Positions 17,420 through 26,010 of a DNA stretch of 64,000 bases are shown piece by piece. The position numbers and the translations under genes were made by a program. Position 1 is the first letter of the stretch, and each line of letters begins with the position of its first letter. The notes under the pieces were generated by a model, which saw only the letters and a program-made list of their open reading frames with translations, did no database searches and was not told where the DNA came from. This stretch comes from Teretinema zuelzerae (GTDB lineage Bacteria > Spirochaetota > Spirochaetia > Treponematales > Treponemataceae). The DNA is taken from the NCBI RefSeq assembly GCF_021021555.1, contig NZ_JAINWA010000001.1, positions 620,001 through 684,000 on the forward strand, read 5' to 3'.

Positions 17420-18276
17420 TGGAAGACCTCGTGCCTCTTTCGGACACGGAATTTAATATCCTCACGCGCATGCTCTTCGATCGCTTCGGCATTCATCTGG
17501 GCGATCAGAAGCGGGTGTTGCTGTCGGGAAGGTTGTCCAAAAGAGTGCGGGAAACGGGGTGCGGCAATTTTTCGGAATACATCGATTATCTCCGGACCGA
17601 TCCGAGCGGCAGGGAACAGACTGAGCTGATAAACAGGATCACTACGAATCACTCTTTTTTTTTCCGCGAGGGTGAACACTTTGCCTATTTGAAGGATAAC
17701 GTATTCTCCCGGATCGAAGAGGCTGTCTCGAAACGTTCTCCCCCTGCCGTGAGAATTTGGAGCGCAGGATGCGCAACCGGGGAGGAAGTATATACGATTG
17801 CGATGCTCATGCGTTCGCATTTCGGAAACAGGATAGACGGACTGGACATAGGACTTCTCGCCACGGACATATCAGTGGCGGCGCTCTCGCAGGCAAACGA
17901 AGGAATCTATCAGGAGAGCAAGTTGAAAGAGCTTCCGGGCGAATGGAAGCGGCAATGGTTCACCAAGGCAGGGCCGGACCAGTTCCGCATAAGCGATGAA
18001 ATCCGCGGCATGGTGCTCTTTAAAAAACTCAACCTCATGGAGACTCCGTATCCCATGAAGGGCTCGTTCGACGTGATATTCTGCAGAAACGTCATGATCT
18101 ATTTTAACGCGCAATCCCGGGAACATGTAGTGAACGCGATGCACAAATGCCTCAAGCCCGGCGGCGTTTTCTTCGTCGGTCATTCTGAATCGTTGAACAG
18201 GGAGACGTGTCCGTTCGAATACGTTAAGCCCGCTATTTATAAAAAAGGAGAGGGAGACCGTGGGATCAAGCCTTAA
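17416..18276 (+). CDS. cheR: Chemoreceptor methyltransferase CheR
   Basis: 286-residue SAM-dependent enzyme that methylates receptor glutamates. It starts within the cheW stop (ATGA); a second ATG follows at 17419. The N-terminal helical CheR domain includes FDRFGIHLGDQKRVLLSGRL and NHSFFFREGEHF. The methyltransferase domain shows WSAGCATGEEVYTIAM and DVIFCRNVMIYF, followed by HKCLKPGGVFFVGHSESL. The C-terminal end overlaps the GTG start of the next gene by 17 bases. Confidence 0.96.
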   Translation: MMEDLVPLSDTEFNILTRMLFDRFGIHLGDQKRVLLSGRLSKRVRETGCGNFSEYIDYLRTDPSGREQTELINRITTNHSFFFREGEHFAYLKDNVFSRIEEAVSKRSPPAVRIWSAGCATGEEVYTIAMLMRSHFGNRIDGLDIGLLATDISVAALSQANEGIYQESKLKELPGEWKRQWFTKAGPDQFRISDEIRGMVLFKKLNLMETPYPMKGSFDVIFCRNVMIYFNAQSREHVVNAMHKCLKPGGVFFVGHSESLNRETCPFEYVKPAIYKKGEGDRGIKP

Positions 18277-19078
18277 ACAGAAAAAAATGAAAATAGTGAC
18301 CGTCGCGAACCAAAAAGGCGGCGTAGGCAAAACCTCGTCTATCATTCAATTAGCAAGCGGACTCGCGAAACGCGGCGAGCGGGTGCTTGCCGTAGACGGC
18401 GATCCCCAGGGAAATTTAAGCCTTTTTTTCGGCGCCGCGGAAGGGCAGACCTTCGGTCAAGCTGCCGGCCAGACTAAAATCCCGGGATTCCACGATCTTC
18501 TCGCCTCGATCGAAAACGGAAAGCCGTCTCTGAAAAACTCGATCAGAAAAAGCGTTCGCCGCCGTCTCGACCTCATACCTTTCACCGACAGGGATTTCAG
18601 AATCAATTTCGCGGACGACAGGATTCGCAATTTGAAGGATCCGTTCGCGAAGGTCCTCTCGAAGGCCGCAAATTTCTACGACTGGATACTGATCGATTCG
18701 TCGCCTTCCAACAGCTGTCTTGAACGCCTCCTCGTAGAAGCGTCCGACGCGGTGATCATTCCCCTGGAATTCCAGCTGTTTTCGGTATCCGGTCTCGAAG
18801 CGAGCATTCAGGAAGTGGATGCCTGCTCGCAGGAATGCGGACGAGGGATTGAAGTCCACTCGCTCCTCTTCACCAAGGCTGAAAACAGGCTCAACCGCGT
18901 ACAGGACTATCGGCGCGTTTTTTCAACCTTCAGGATACCGATTTTCGAAGTCTGCAAATCGGAATATATGAGCAGGTCGCTGGAAAAATCCCGGACAATC
19001 TGGGAGTGCGGCCCCTCGAGCAACGCCGCGAAAGATTACGCGAGAATTATAGAAAAATCTTTTCTGGAGATTGTATGA
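18260..19078 (+). CDS. ParA/MinD-family ATPase in the chemotaxis operon
   Basis: 272-residue P-loop ATPase with the deviant Walker A motif NQKGGVGKTSSI near residue 20, Walker A' aspartate in AVDGDPQGN, and DWILIDSSPS as Walker B. GTG 18260 is preferred over ATG 18288 because GGAGAGGGAG precedes it and nothing precedes the ATG. ParA-type proteins in other che clusters (ParC of Vibrio, PpfA of Rhodobacter) place or segregate chemoreceptor arrays. Position inside cheR-cheB makes that role likely here. No parB or parS-like partner lies nearby, which argues against chromosome partition. Confidence 0.88.
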   Translation: MGSSLKQKKMKIVTVANQKGGVGKTSSIIQLASGLAKRGERVLAVDGDPQGNLSLFFGAAEGQTFGQAAGQTKIPGFHDLLASIENGKPSLKNSIRKSVRRRLDLIPFTDRDFRINFADDRIRNLKDPFAKVLSKAANFYDWILIDSSPSNSCLERLLVEASDAVIIPLEFQLFSVSGLEASIQEVDACSQECGRGIEVHSLLFTKAENRLNRVQDYRRVFSTFRIPIFEVCKSEYMSRSLEKSRTIWECGPSSNAAKDYARIIEKSFLEIV

Positions 19079-19653
19079 ACGTCAAAAAAGGATCGAACCG
19101 GCTCGAACAAATAGCGGGAAATGTGTCCTTGGCCCTCGGCGCGCAGGAAGGCGGGGGAGAAGAATCGGCGTACGAATTTTCAACAGCGTACCGGGGGATG
19201 CGTCCCGCCGATCTACTCGGCGAATGGGAAGTGGTCGGCCATACCTGGAACGGATCTCCCTGGAGCGAGGTATTCGCCCAATCCGCCTTTAAGGACATGG
19301 AAGCGCCGAAGCTCGACTACGACGCGATGTATTCGTTCTCCGTCGGAATCTGCGTCAAGCGGATACGCTTGACCGGCTCGCCCATTTTTCCGGGCGCCGA
19401 CGCACCCTGCGCTTGGGAATACCGCATGACTACAGCTCTCACCTGGGAACTGAAAAACGACGAACTCATAGCAAAGCCGCTTATCGGTTATCAATACACT
19501 GCGATAGACGGAGCGCCTTCCCAAGTACGCGAATTGCCGGGAGAAGGCGCGTCCATGACGCTGAAAATCCGGATGGACGACGGAGAACTCGTCATTGAAG
19601 ACGGATCCGACATTAAACGGCTCAGGAAGGCCGCTCATGAGCAAAAAGATTAA
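19075..19653 (+). CDS. Unknown protein of the chemotaxis operon (192 aa)
   Basis: Starts at ATG 19075 inside the stop of the ParA gene (ATGA) and overlaps cheB by 17 bases, so it is surely translated with the operon. It has no signal peptide or membrane span. After a short helical start it has a beta-rich core with many aromatic residues (DLLGEWEVVGHTWNGSPW, SFSVGICVKRIRLTG, WEYRMTTALTWELKNDEL, LKIRMDDGELVIEDGSD), as in small lipocalin-like or FABP-like barrels. I do not recognise a family. Its place next to the ParA-type ATPase makes it a candidate partner that links the ATPase to the receptor array; that is inference. Confidence 0.8.
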   Translation: MNVKKGSNRLEQIAGNVSLALGAQEGGGEESAYEFSTAYRGMRPADLLGEWEVVGHTWNGSPWSEVFAQSAFKDMEAPKLDYDAMYSFSVGICVKRIRLTGSPIFPGADAPCAWEYRMTTALTWELKNDELIAKPLIGYQYTAIDGAPSQVRELPGEGASMTLKIRMDDGELVIEDGSDIKRLRKAAHEQKD

Positions 19654-20740
19654 AGTTCTCGTAGTCGACGATTCAGCCATCGCTCGGGAAATGCTCGTAC
19701 GCGGCTTGTCGCGAAAACCCGATATAGAAATAATCGCGCAGGCAGGAGACGCGTACGAGGCGAGAGACCATATAGTCCTGTCGGCGCCGGACGTCATGAC
19801 GCTCGACGTAGAAATGCCGCGCATGGACGGCATCGAATTTCTGAAAAGGCTCCTCCCCCAGTATCCCATTCCGGTGGTAGTGGTCTCCGCCCTTACGGCG
19901 GAAGGCTCTAAAAAAGCCCTCGAGGCAATGCAGGCCGGAGCGATGGGAGTAGTGGCGAAACCGCGGGGAAGAACTCCCGGCGATTTAGAGCGCATGATAG
20001 AGGAACTCGCGGAACAGATCAGGGAAGCATCCATCGCAGACATCGGAAAACAAACGAAGCGCGAAGAATTTCCGAAATCTACTTCTCCGTTGCGTAGCCC
20101 TCCGCCCGGAAAAAGCGGAACTAGCGGATCAAAAGACAACCGGGACCGGATGATCGCAATCGGCGCTTCGACCGGAGGAACCGTCATACTCAACTACCTC
20201 GTATCGCGTTTTCCTCAAGACATGCCCGGAACCGTCATCGTTCAGCACATGCCCCCTGTTTTCACCAGGCTGTTCGCCGAATCCCTCAATAGAGAGTCGA
20301 AGGTGGAAGTACGCGAAGCGGCGGACGGAGACGAAATCAGGCAGGGGCTCGTTCTCGTCGCGCCCGGAGATTTTCAGCTCAAGGTCGTGAAAAAAGGCAA
20401 AGGCTGGGCTGTCTCGATCGCACCGGGCGATAAGGTATCGGGACATCGGCCTTCGGTCGACGTGCTGTTCTCGTCGGTTGCAGAAGCCGCCGGGCCGAAC
20501 GCCGCAGGATTGATCCTTACGGGCATGGGCCGCGACGGAGCGGACGGTCTTTTGGATATGAGGCGCAGCGGAGCGCGCTGCTTTGCGCAAAACGAAGAAA
20601 GCGCCGTCGTATTCGGAATGCCCCGTGAAGCCGCGGAAAACGGAGCCGCGGAGCGCCTTCTCTCCCCCGAGGAAATGGTTCCCGCCCTCTATTCGGATTT
20701 TCGCAAACCTGCGTCCGCGCCGCAAAGGACCCGCCGTTGA
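19637..20740 (+). CDS. cheB: Chemoreceptor glutamate methylesterase/deamidase CheB
   Basis: 367-residue response regulator-esterase. ATG 19637 has AGGAAGG ahead of it and gives a normal receiver start (MSKKIKVLVVDDSAIAREML). The phosphoacceptor Asp is in VMTLDVEMPRMDG. After a linker, the esterase domain shows the catalytic Ser (IGASTGGT), His (VIVQHMP) and Asp (GMGRDGADGL). It removes methyl groups from receptors, opposing CheR, and is activated by CheA. It overlaps the unknown gene upstream by 17 bases and cheD downstream by four. Confidence 0.96.
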   Translation: MSKKIKVLVVDDSAIAREMLVRGLSRKPDIEIIAQAGDAYEARDHIVLSAPDVMTLDVEMPRMDGIEFLKRLLPQYPIPVVVVSALTAEGSKKALEAMQAGAMGVVAKPRGRTPGDLERMIEELAEQIREASIADIGKQTKREEFPKSTSPLRSPPPGKSGTSGSKDNRDRMIAIGASTGGTVILNYLVSRFPQDMPGTVIVQHMPPVFTRLFAESLNRESKVEVREAADGDEIRQGLVLVAPGDFQLKVVKKGKGWAVSIAPGDKVSGHRPSVDVLFSSVAEAAGPNAAGLILTGMGRDGADGLLDMRRSGARCFAQNEESAVVFGMPREAAENGAAERLLSPEEMVPALYSDFRKPASAPQRTRR

Positions 20741-21216
20741 GCATGTTAACCGTCGGAATCGGAGAATGGATAGTCTCGAAAAATCCCGAAGACGTGATCA
20801 AGACGTACGCTCTCGGCTCCTGCGTCGCAGTCATGATTTACGACGTCAAGCTTGCGGTCGGCGGCATGATTCACATCGCGCTTCCTGAAGCCTCGATAGA
20901 CATAGAAAAGTCCAAAAGACAGCCCGGCTATTTCGCCGACACAGGCCTGCCGCTCATGATAGAAGAAATGAAAAAGCTCGGATGCGTCCGCATGTCGGTT
21001 CGCGTCAAGATTGCGGGAGGGGCTTCGGTCATGGACGATCGGGGATTCTTCGACATAGGGAAGCGCAATTTGCTCGCAGTGAAAAAAATACTCTGGAAAA
21101 GCAGTCTGGGAGCGGTCGGAGAAGACACCGGAGGAGAGATCAGCCGCACGGTTTCGCTTCGCGTCTGCGACGGAGAAACGATTCTCAATTCAGGCCAGCG
21201 GGAATGGACTATTTAG
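20737..21216 (+). CDS. cheD: Chemoreceptor glutamine deamidase CheD
   Basis: 159 residues from TTG 20737, or 157 from ATG 20743. The AAGGA at about 20725 is better spaced for TTG. The catalytic Cys is in YALGSCVAVMIYD and the catalytic His in GGMIHIALPE; KIAGGASVM is also typical. CheD deamidates receptor glutamines and, in some bacteria, is controlled by binding the phosphatases CheC or CheX. A CheX-type gene lies two genes downstream. Confidence 0.95.
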   Translation: MSMLTVGIGEWIVSKNPEDVIKTYALGSCVAVMIYDVKLAVGGMIHIALPEASIDIEKSKRQPGYFADTGLPLMIEEMKKLGCVRMSVRVKIAGGASVMDDRGFFDIGKRNLLAVKKILWKSSLGAVGEDTGGEISRTVSLRVCDGETILNSGQREWTI

Positions 21217-21234
21217 CCGCATAGAGGAGCGATA

Positions 21235-21624
21235 ATGAAGACATATCGAAAAATATTGATAGTGGACGACTCCCCGACCTCGCGCATGATCATACAAAGA
21301 TGCTTCGAGATGATAGGCGCTGAAGCCGGCGAATATCTCTACGCGGAAAACGGAATCGAAGGACTCACCATCGCCGGAGACGAAAAGGAAATAGACCTTG
21401 TCTTTTCCGACATCAATATGCCGAAAATGGACGGAAAAACATTCATCAAGCTGCTGCGCAACAAACCGGAAACGGCGAACATTCCGGTAATCATCACGTC
21501 GAGCATCGCGGACAGCGTCGCAGAAGCGGAATTGAAGGAGCTTTCAATTTCCGGATACATCAAAAAACCTGTTTCGCCGGAAAAAATAATGCATATTCTG
21601 GGAGGCGTCGATGTGCGATCCTGA
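21235..21624 (+). CDS. cheY: Chemotaxis response regulator CheY
   Basis: 129-residue receiver with ATG 21235 after GAGGAG. Key residues are the acidic pair in VDDSPTS, phosphoacceptor Asp in LVFSDINMPKMDG, conserved Ser/Thr in IITSS and Lys in IKKPVS. No output domain. It overlaps the CheX-type gene by 14 bases and is the main CheY of this operon. Whether it binds the flagellar switch or another target is not visible. Confidence 0.93.
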   Translation: MKTYRKILIVDDSPTSRMIIQRCFEMIGAEAGEYLYAENGIEGLTIAGDEKEIDLVFSDINMPKMDGKTFIKLLRNKPETANIPVIITSSIADSVAEAELKELSISGYIKKPVSPEKIMHILGGVDVRS

Positions 21625-22102
21625 TGAAACGACCAAAATTACAACCATTTTGAAAGAGGCTGTATCTTCGGTTTTCGCCGAAGTGGCCTTCATCGATGTA
21701 GAAAAACCGCGATCCGTCGAAGCGCAGGAAGCAGACCTTGAAACTGCGGGAAAAACCGATTTGTTATGCGCGGCGATAGACGTTCTTTCTCCGCTTTCCT
21801 ATCGACTGGAAATACGCGTCGGGAAAAAACTTCTGGATAAAATCGTCGAGAATTTGTTTCCCGAAGGGGACCTGGAAAGCAGAAAAAAGAACGCGGAAGA
21901 CTCGCTCTTGGAAATGCTTAACATCATTGCCGGAAATTTCATCTCGGCGTTTTTCGGCGCGGGCAGCGAAACTCAGCTCGAGCTTCCCCGGTACCTGTAT
22001 TTCTCAGAAAAAGAAGGCGGAACGCCGGTGTGCGGGCTCTCCCTCGACGCCGAAGGAGAACCCGTCGAAGTGTTTCTGTATTCCGTCAGATACCGCTATT
22101 AA
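21611..22102 (+). CDS. cheX: CheX-type CheY-P phosphatase
   Basis: 163-residue protein of the CheX/CheC family, the usual CheY-P phosphatases of spirochaetes. The active-site helix is visible as EDSLLEMLNIIAGNFISAFF, which fits the E-x2-x-N pattern of CheX. It is followed by a beta segment that ends in EPVEVFLYSVRY. ATG 21611 follows GGAGG. Its last 17 bases overlap the convergent second cheY. Sequence is diverged, so CheX versus CheC cannot be fully settled. Confidence 0.82.
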   Translation: MCDPDETTKITTILKEAVSSVFAEVAFIDVEKPRSVEAQEADLETAGKTDLLCAAIDVLSPLSYRLEIRVGKKLLDKIVENLFPEGDLESRKKNAEDSLLEMLNIIAGNFISAFFGAGSETQLELPRYLYFSEKEGGTPVCGLSLDAEGEPVEVFLYSVRYRY

Positions 22103-22442
22103 TCGCGGCAAGAAGCGTGTCTTTCTGAAACGGTTTTATGATGAAGCCCTTCGCACCCAGCGACAAGGCTTCCTGCTTCAACGCGTCCTCGTCCTGCGTC
22201 GTCAGAACGAATACCGGAATATTCGCTATGGCAGGCATCGCTTTTCTGGCACGGAGGAATTCGATGCCGTTCATCTCGGGCATATTGATATCCAGCAGGA
22301 TGCAATCCACCGGCCCTGCCTTCAACGCGTCCAAAGCCATTTTACCGTTCTCGGCCTCCTCGACGGTATGGCCTGCCCCCTTCAGCGCGAGAGAAATAAT
22401 TTTTCTCATAGTCGCGGAATCGTCGACTGAAAGAAACTTCAT
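22086..22442 (-). CDS. Second CheY-type response regulator
   Basis: 118-residue receiver, MKFLSVDDSATMRKIISLAL, with phosphoacceptor Asp in CILLDINMPEMNG, Thr in VLTTQDED and Lys in IIKPFQ. ATG 22442 lies inside the stop of the upstream MCP-like gene (ATGA), with GGAGGTG for initiation. It is therefore co-expressed with that protein and convergent to the main che operon. It is closer to flagellar CheY in length than the product of 21235. It may be the response regulator served by the CheZ-like motif of its partner. Confidence 0.93.
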   Translation of the reverse strand: MKFLSVDDSATMRKIISLALKGAGHTVEEAENGKMALDALKAGPVDCILLDINMPEMNGIEFLRARKAMPAIANIPVFVLTTQDEDALKQEALSLGAKGFIIKPFQKDTLLAAINSGI

Positions 22443-23710
22443 ACATGCACCTCCATTAGCGCGGATTTTTCGCCCTTTGTTTTAGCGTTTTTTACTAAGT
22501 CGTCCCGAATCCGGGAGAACGTATTTTGAAGCCGGCTTCTGTCGATCAGAGCCGGATCGTGAGACAGCGTTTCATCGATAGTTTCTCGCAGACGCGACAG
22601 GATATCGCTTGCGCCTTCAATCATCTGCCGCGTAATGTCCTGGAATTGGAGAGCTTCCAGCACCGTGTCGAGATCGCGGTCTATCGACTCCGACATCAGA
22701 GCCACCTGCTTCGTCAGCGTTACCGACTCGTTGGCCGAAGCGATCAGCGATTCGACCGCGGACTCGGTCGCCTGCATTCCCTTGTCCGCCTGGGAGATTA
22801 CCGCGCCGGCCTTCTCTTCCATGTTATTGCACAACAGCTCGTTGTACTCGCGGAAGCGGCCGAGCATTTCGGCAACCTTCCGGGAAAACTCGAAGGTCTG
22901 CTCGTTCAGTCGATGAAGTTCCGTAATAATAACCTTGAAGCCCCTGCCCTTCTCGCCGATCCTGGCAGCCTCGATAGACATGTTGAAGGCTATCAGTTTC
23001 GACCGCTCGGTGATTTCGGTAATGCTCGATAACAGGCCGAGACCGCCTTCTATCTCCGCGCTCATCGCTGTCAGGTGCTCGCGGTTCTCGCGGAGAAAGC
23101 GGGAAAGATTTTGAATGACGGATCGTTCTTCCCGGACTGATAGCCTCGACCGTTCAGCGGTTCTATGCAGAGAAGACTCGCCGGAATCGTCCTCGAGCGA
23201 AACTCGAAGCTTCCGCGCCGCCTCGGCCGCGTCGGAAGAAGCGTTCCTTACCACCATGAATTTCTCTAGAACCGCAAAGGCGGCCTCCTCGGTTTTCGAA
23301 GGCACCGCGCGGATGATGGAATCGGCAAGCGGCACGAAAATAAGCGAATCGGTGAGAAGACGATTCGACAACACCGCAAGAAGCTTTTCAGCTTCCTTCA
23401 ATTTTAACGAAGTTTCAGCCAGCATAAGAGAGGACCCGGATTGCTCCGCTCCGGCGGATTCCGCGGTAGCTGCGAAAGAAGAACCGGAAACGCCTCCGGC
23501 CGATTCGGGATCTCCGCCGCGGGCGGCGAATTCGCTCGCAGGGGCGGAGGAGGATCTGAACAACAGGGCTGAAACGGCGGATACCCCCGCAATCGCGGAC
23601 AGAGAAGCCGCCGCGATAGACCCCGCGGGCGCTTTTAAAAGAATTGACGAGAGAACTGAAGCCGCGGAACACGCAGCGGCGATCGACATCATTATTACTT
23701 GGCGATTCAT
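22439..23710 (-). CDS. MCP-like membrane protein with degenerate signalling tip and CheZ-like motif
   Basis: 423 residues. Two hydrophobic segments near the N-terminus (about 5-25 and 30-52) leave almost no periplasmic loop, so there is no obvious external sensor. A long coiled coil carries a diverged receptor tip: IAFNMSIEAARIGEKGRGF, then KVIITELHRLNEQT where receptors have AVVAEEVRxLAxxS. Near the C-terminus LQFQDITRQMIEG (Asp358, Gln362) matches the CheZ phosphatase core FQDxTxQ, in which the Asp and Gln act on CheY-P. It is translationally coupled to a cheY. I infer a receptor-like scaffold that may dephosphorylate or bind that CheY. An ordinary degenerate receptor is the alternative. 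Confidence 0.82.
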   Translation of the reverse strand: MNRQVIMMSIAAACSAASVLSSILLKAPAGSIAAASLSAIAGVSAVSALLFRSSSAPASEFAARGGDPESAGGVSGSSFAATAESAGAEQSGSSLMLAETSLKLKEAEKLLAVLSNRLLTDSLIFVPLADSIIRAVPSKTEEAAFAVLEKFMVVRNASSDAAEAARKLRVSLEDDSGESSLHRTAERSRLSVREERSVIQNLSRFLRENREHLTAMSAEIEGGLGLLSSITEITERSKLIAFNMSIEAARIGEKGRGFKVIITELHRLNEQTFEFSRKVAEMLGRFREYNELLCNNMEEKAGAVISQADKGMQATESAVESLIASANESVTLTKQVALMSESIDRDLDTVLEALQFQDITRQMIEGASDILSRLRETIDETLSHDPALIDRSRLQNTFSRIRDDLVKNAKTKGEKSALMEVHV

Positions 23711-23774
23711 ATACCACCAGTATAGGGTATGAATCGCCGGTTTTCCATTTTTTTTCAGGATGCCCGGGAGGGCG

Positions 23775-25817
23775 TCAGAATCCGCCCAGACCGCCTTTTT
23801 TCACCTCATAGTGAGAGAAGGTCATGCCGAACGAAGCGCGGCCCTGCGTAACAGAGCGGAGCGACGTTGAAAAGCCGAACATCTTCGCCATCGGAGCCTG
23901 CGCATGAACAACCTCGATCGAAGGCTTTGAATCCAAACTGGAAATCATGCCGCCGCGCTGGGTGATCTGGCTCATCGCCTCGCCGACGAAATCCTTCGGA
24001 CACAGGATATCGACGTTCATGATCGGCTCGAGAAGCTCGGGGCTCGCCTTCCTGCACGCCTCGTCGAAGCCGAGATTCGCGGCGGAGGTGAAGGCGAACG
24101 GGGTCGAGGTGAGCTCGCTGTAGTCGATTGCCGTCAGCGTCACGCCCACGTCCACGCACGGATAGCCGAATTGTATTCCCGAAGCGAACGCTCCGGAGAC
24201 CGCCTGTTCAACCGCGTCGAAGATCTCCTCGGGAACATGGGACTTCTTGACCGCGCAGCTGTACCGGTTCCCGCTTCCCCTCGGCAGCGGTTCTACGCGC
24301 AGCGTAACGCCCGCGGTGTTTTCCTTCCCGCCGAGATTGCGATCGAATTTCTCCGTGTGTTCGACAACCGCGGTTACCGACTCGCGGTAGGTTACCTGGG
24401 GGTTTCCCACCCTGGCCTGCACTTTGAAGTCGTCTATCATCCGCGTCACCAGCACGTCTATATGAAGCTCGCCCATTCCGGAAATGATGAGCTGTCCGGT
24501 CTCGGCGTCTTCGCGGCTGGTAAAGGTCGGATCCTCCCGGGACAGAATCTCAAGGGTATCCTTGAGCTTATCCCGCTCGCTCATGGTCTTCGGTTCGATG
24601 GAAACCGAGATAACCGGCTCCGGAAAATGCATCTTCTCCAGCAGTACGGGCACTCCCTCGCTGCCGATCGTATCGCCGGTTTGCGCGGTTTTCAAGCCGA
24701 TGAACACCGCGATGTCGCCGGCTTCCACCGCGTCCATCGGATCGGATTTATTCGAGTGCATGCGCAGCACGCGGTTCACGCGCTCGCGCTTTTTCTTGCC
24801 CACGTTGTAGACCTGATCGCCGGGCTTTATCTTTCCGGAATACATGCGCACATAGCAGAGGGCGCCGGCTTCCCGGTCGTATTGAATCTTGAACACAAGG
24901 CCGAGCGGCACCCCGTCCGTCTTGCAGGGTACGGGAACGTCCTCTTCCTTTTTCGTGTGGAAACCGATCGCCGCCGGAACTTCATGCGGAGCGGGGAGAT
25001 AGTCCACCACCGCATCGATGAGCGGCTGAATCCCCTGATTCCGCCGGGAAGCCCCGCACACGAACGGGATGAACTCTCGGGCGATAGTAGCGCGGCGGAT
25101 TTCCCTGCGCATCAGATCAGAAGGAATATCGACGCCCTCGAGAATCAACTCGGTAATCTCGTCGGACGCGGAAGACACCGCGTCGAGCAGCTTCTCCCTC
25201 CACTCCTGCGCCTCGGCGAGGCGGGAATCCGCAACGGGAGCGACATCCATTTTTTCGCCCTCGGTGGAAGCGTCCCAGCGGATTTCCTTCATTTCAAGAA
25301 GATCGATCACGCCTTCGAAGTCGCTTCCCTGCCCGATCGGGATCTGAAGCGGCACGCAAACGGCGCCGAATTTATCGTGTACATCCTTCATCGCGCCGAA
25401 AAAATCGGCCCCGATCCGGTCCATCTTGTTCACGAAGCAAATCCGGGGAACCTTGTATTGGTCTGCCTGGCGCCAGACGGTTTCGGTCTGGGGCTGAACG
25501 CCGCCTACCGCGCAGAGAACCGCGACCGCTCCGTCGAGAACGCGAAGCGAACGCTCCACTTCCGCGGTAAAATCGACGTGTCCTGGAGTATCGATGAGGT
25601 TTATCTGATGGTCGCGCCACCAGGTGGTGGTCGCCGCGCTTTGAATGGTGATTCCGCGCTCCTGTTCCTGGGCCATCCAGTCCATGGTCGCGTCGCCGTC
25701 GTCTATTTCTCCGATGCGGTGAATCTTTCCGGTATAAAAAAGGATTCGCTCAGAAGTCGTCGTTTTTCCGGCGTCTATGTGGGCCATAATCCCGATATTT
25801 CGCATTTTATCCAGCAT
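23775..25817 (-). CDS. fusA: Translation elongation factor G
   Basis: 680-residue GTPase that drives ribosomal translocation. ATG 25817 follows AGGAGTG. The G domain shows AHIDAGKTTTSERIL, RGITIQSAA (switch), DTPGHVDF and NKMDRIGADF; domains II-V follow at normal length. The C-terminal GGMISSLDSKPSIEVVHAQAP and RSVTQGRASFGMTFSHY are typical. Spirochaetes often encode two EF-G paralogues, and this copy is not next to rpsL/rpsG/tuf, so it may be the second one. The long plus-strand frame over it is a shadow. Confidence 0.96.
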   Translation of the reverse strand: MLDKMRNIGIMAHIDAGKTTTSERILFYTGKIHRIGEIDDGDATMDWMAQEQERGITIQSAATTTWWRDHQINLIDTPGHVDFTAEVERSLRVLDGAVAVLCAVGGVQPQTETVWRQADQYKVPRICFVNKMDRIGADFFGAMKDVHDKFGAVCVPLQIPIGQGSDFEGVIDLLEMKEIRWDASTEGEKMDVAPVADSRLAEAQEWREKLLDAVSSASDEITELILEGVDIPSDLMRREIRRATIAREFIPFVCGASRRNQGIQPLIDAVVDYLPAPHEVPAAIGFHTKKEEDVPVPCKTDGVPLGLVFKIQYDREAGALCYVRMYSGKIKPGDQVYNVGKKKRERVNRVLRMHSNKSDPMDAVEAGDIAVFIGLKTAQTGDTIGSEGVPVLLEKMHFPEPVISVSIEPKTMSERDKLKDTLEILSREDPTFTSREDAETGQLIISGMGELHIDVLVTRMIDDFKVQARVGNPQVTYRESVTAVVEHTEKFDRNLGGKENTAGVTLRVEPLPRGSGNRYSCAVKKSHVPEEIFDAVEQAVSGAFASGIQFGYPCVDVGVTLTAIDYSELTSTPFAFTSAANLGFDEACRKASPELLEPIMNVDILCPKDFVGEAMSQITQRGGMISSLDSKPSIEVVHAQAPMAKMFGFSTSLRSVTQGRASFGMTFSHYEVKKGGLGGF

Positions 25818-26010
25818 GATAGTGTCACTCCTGAAAGCCCGCGCACGAGGAATCTCGTTCGGGCGGATAGCGGTACTCCGGTATAGTAGCGGTTTAGCGC
25901 TGTTTTCTCAAGCCATCGGGCGGGGGCCGGCCGTTAACAGGAAATTCTGCTGTAGTCCGCTTTCCGGGCGTCGCAGGACGCTCGGTCCCCCCGCTGCAAA
26001 CCGCGAAACC

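Noticed and set aside
18260-19078. Chromosome-partition ParA/Soj locus
   Set aside because: No parB, parS-like repeats, gidB or dnaA genes are nearby; the gene is embedded and overlapping within the che operon.
24171-25886. 571-residue plus-strand open frame over fusA
   Set aside because: Antisense to an intact EF-G with all motifs; the composition is that of a codon-mirror frame and it has no ribosome-binding site.
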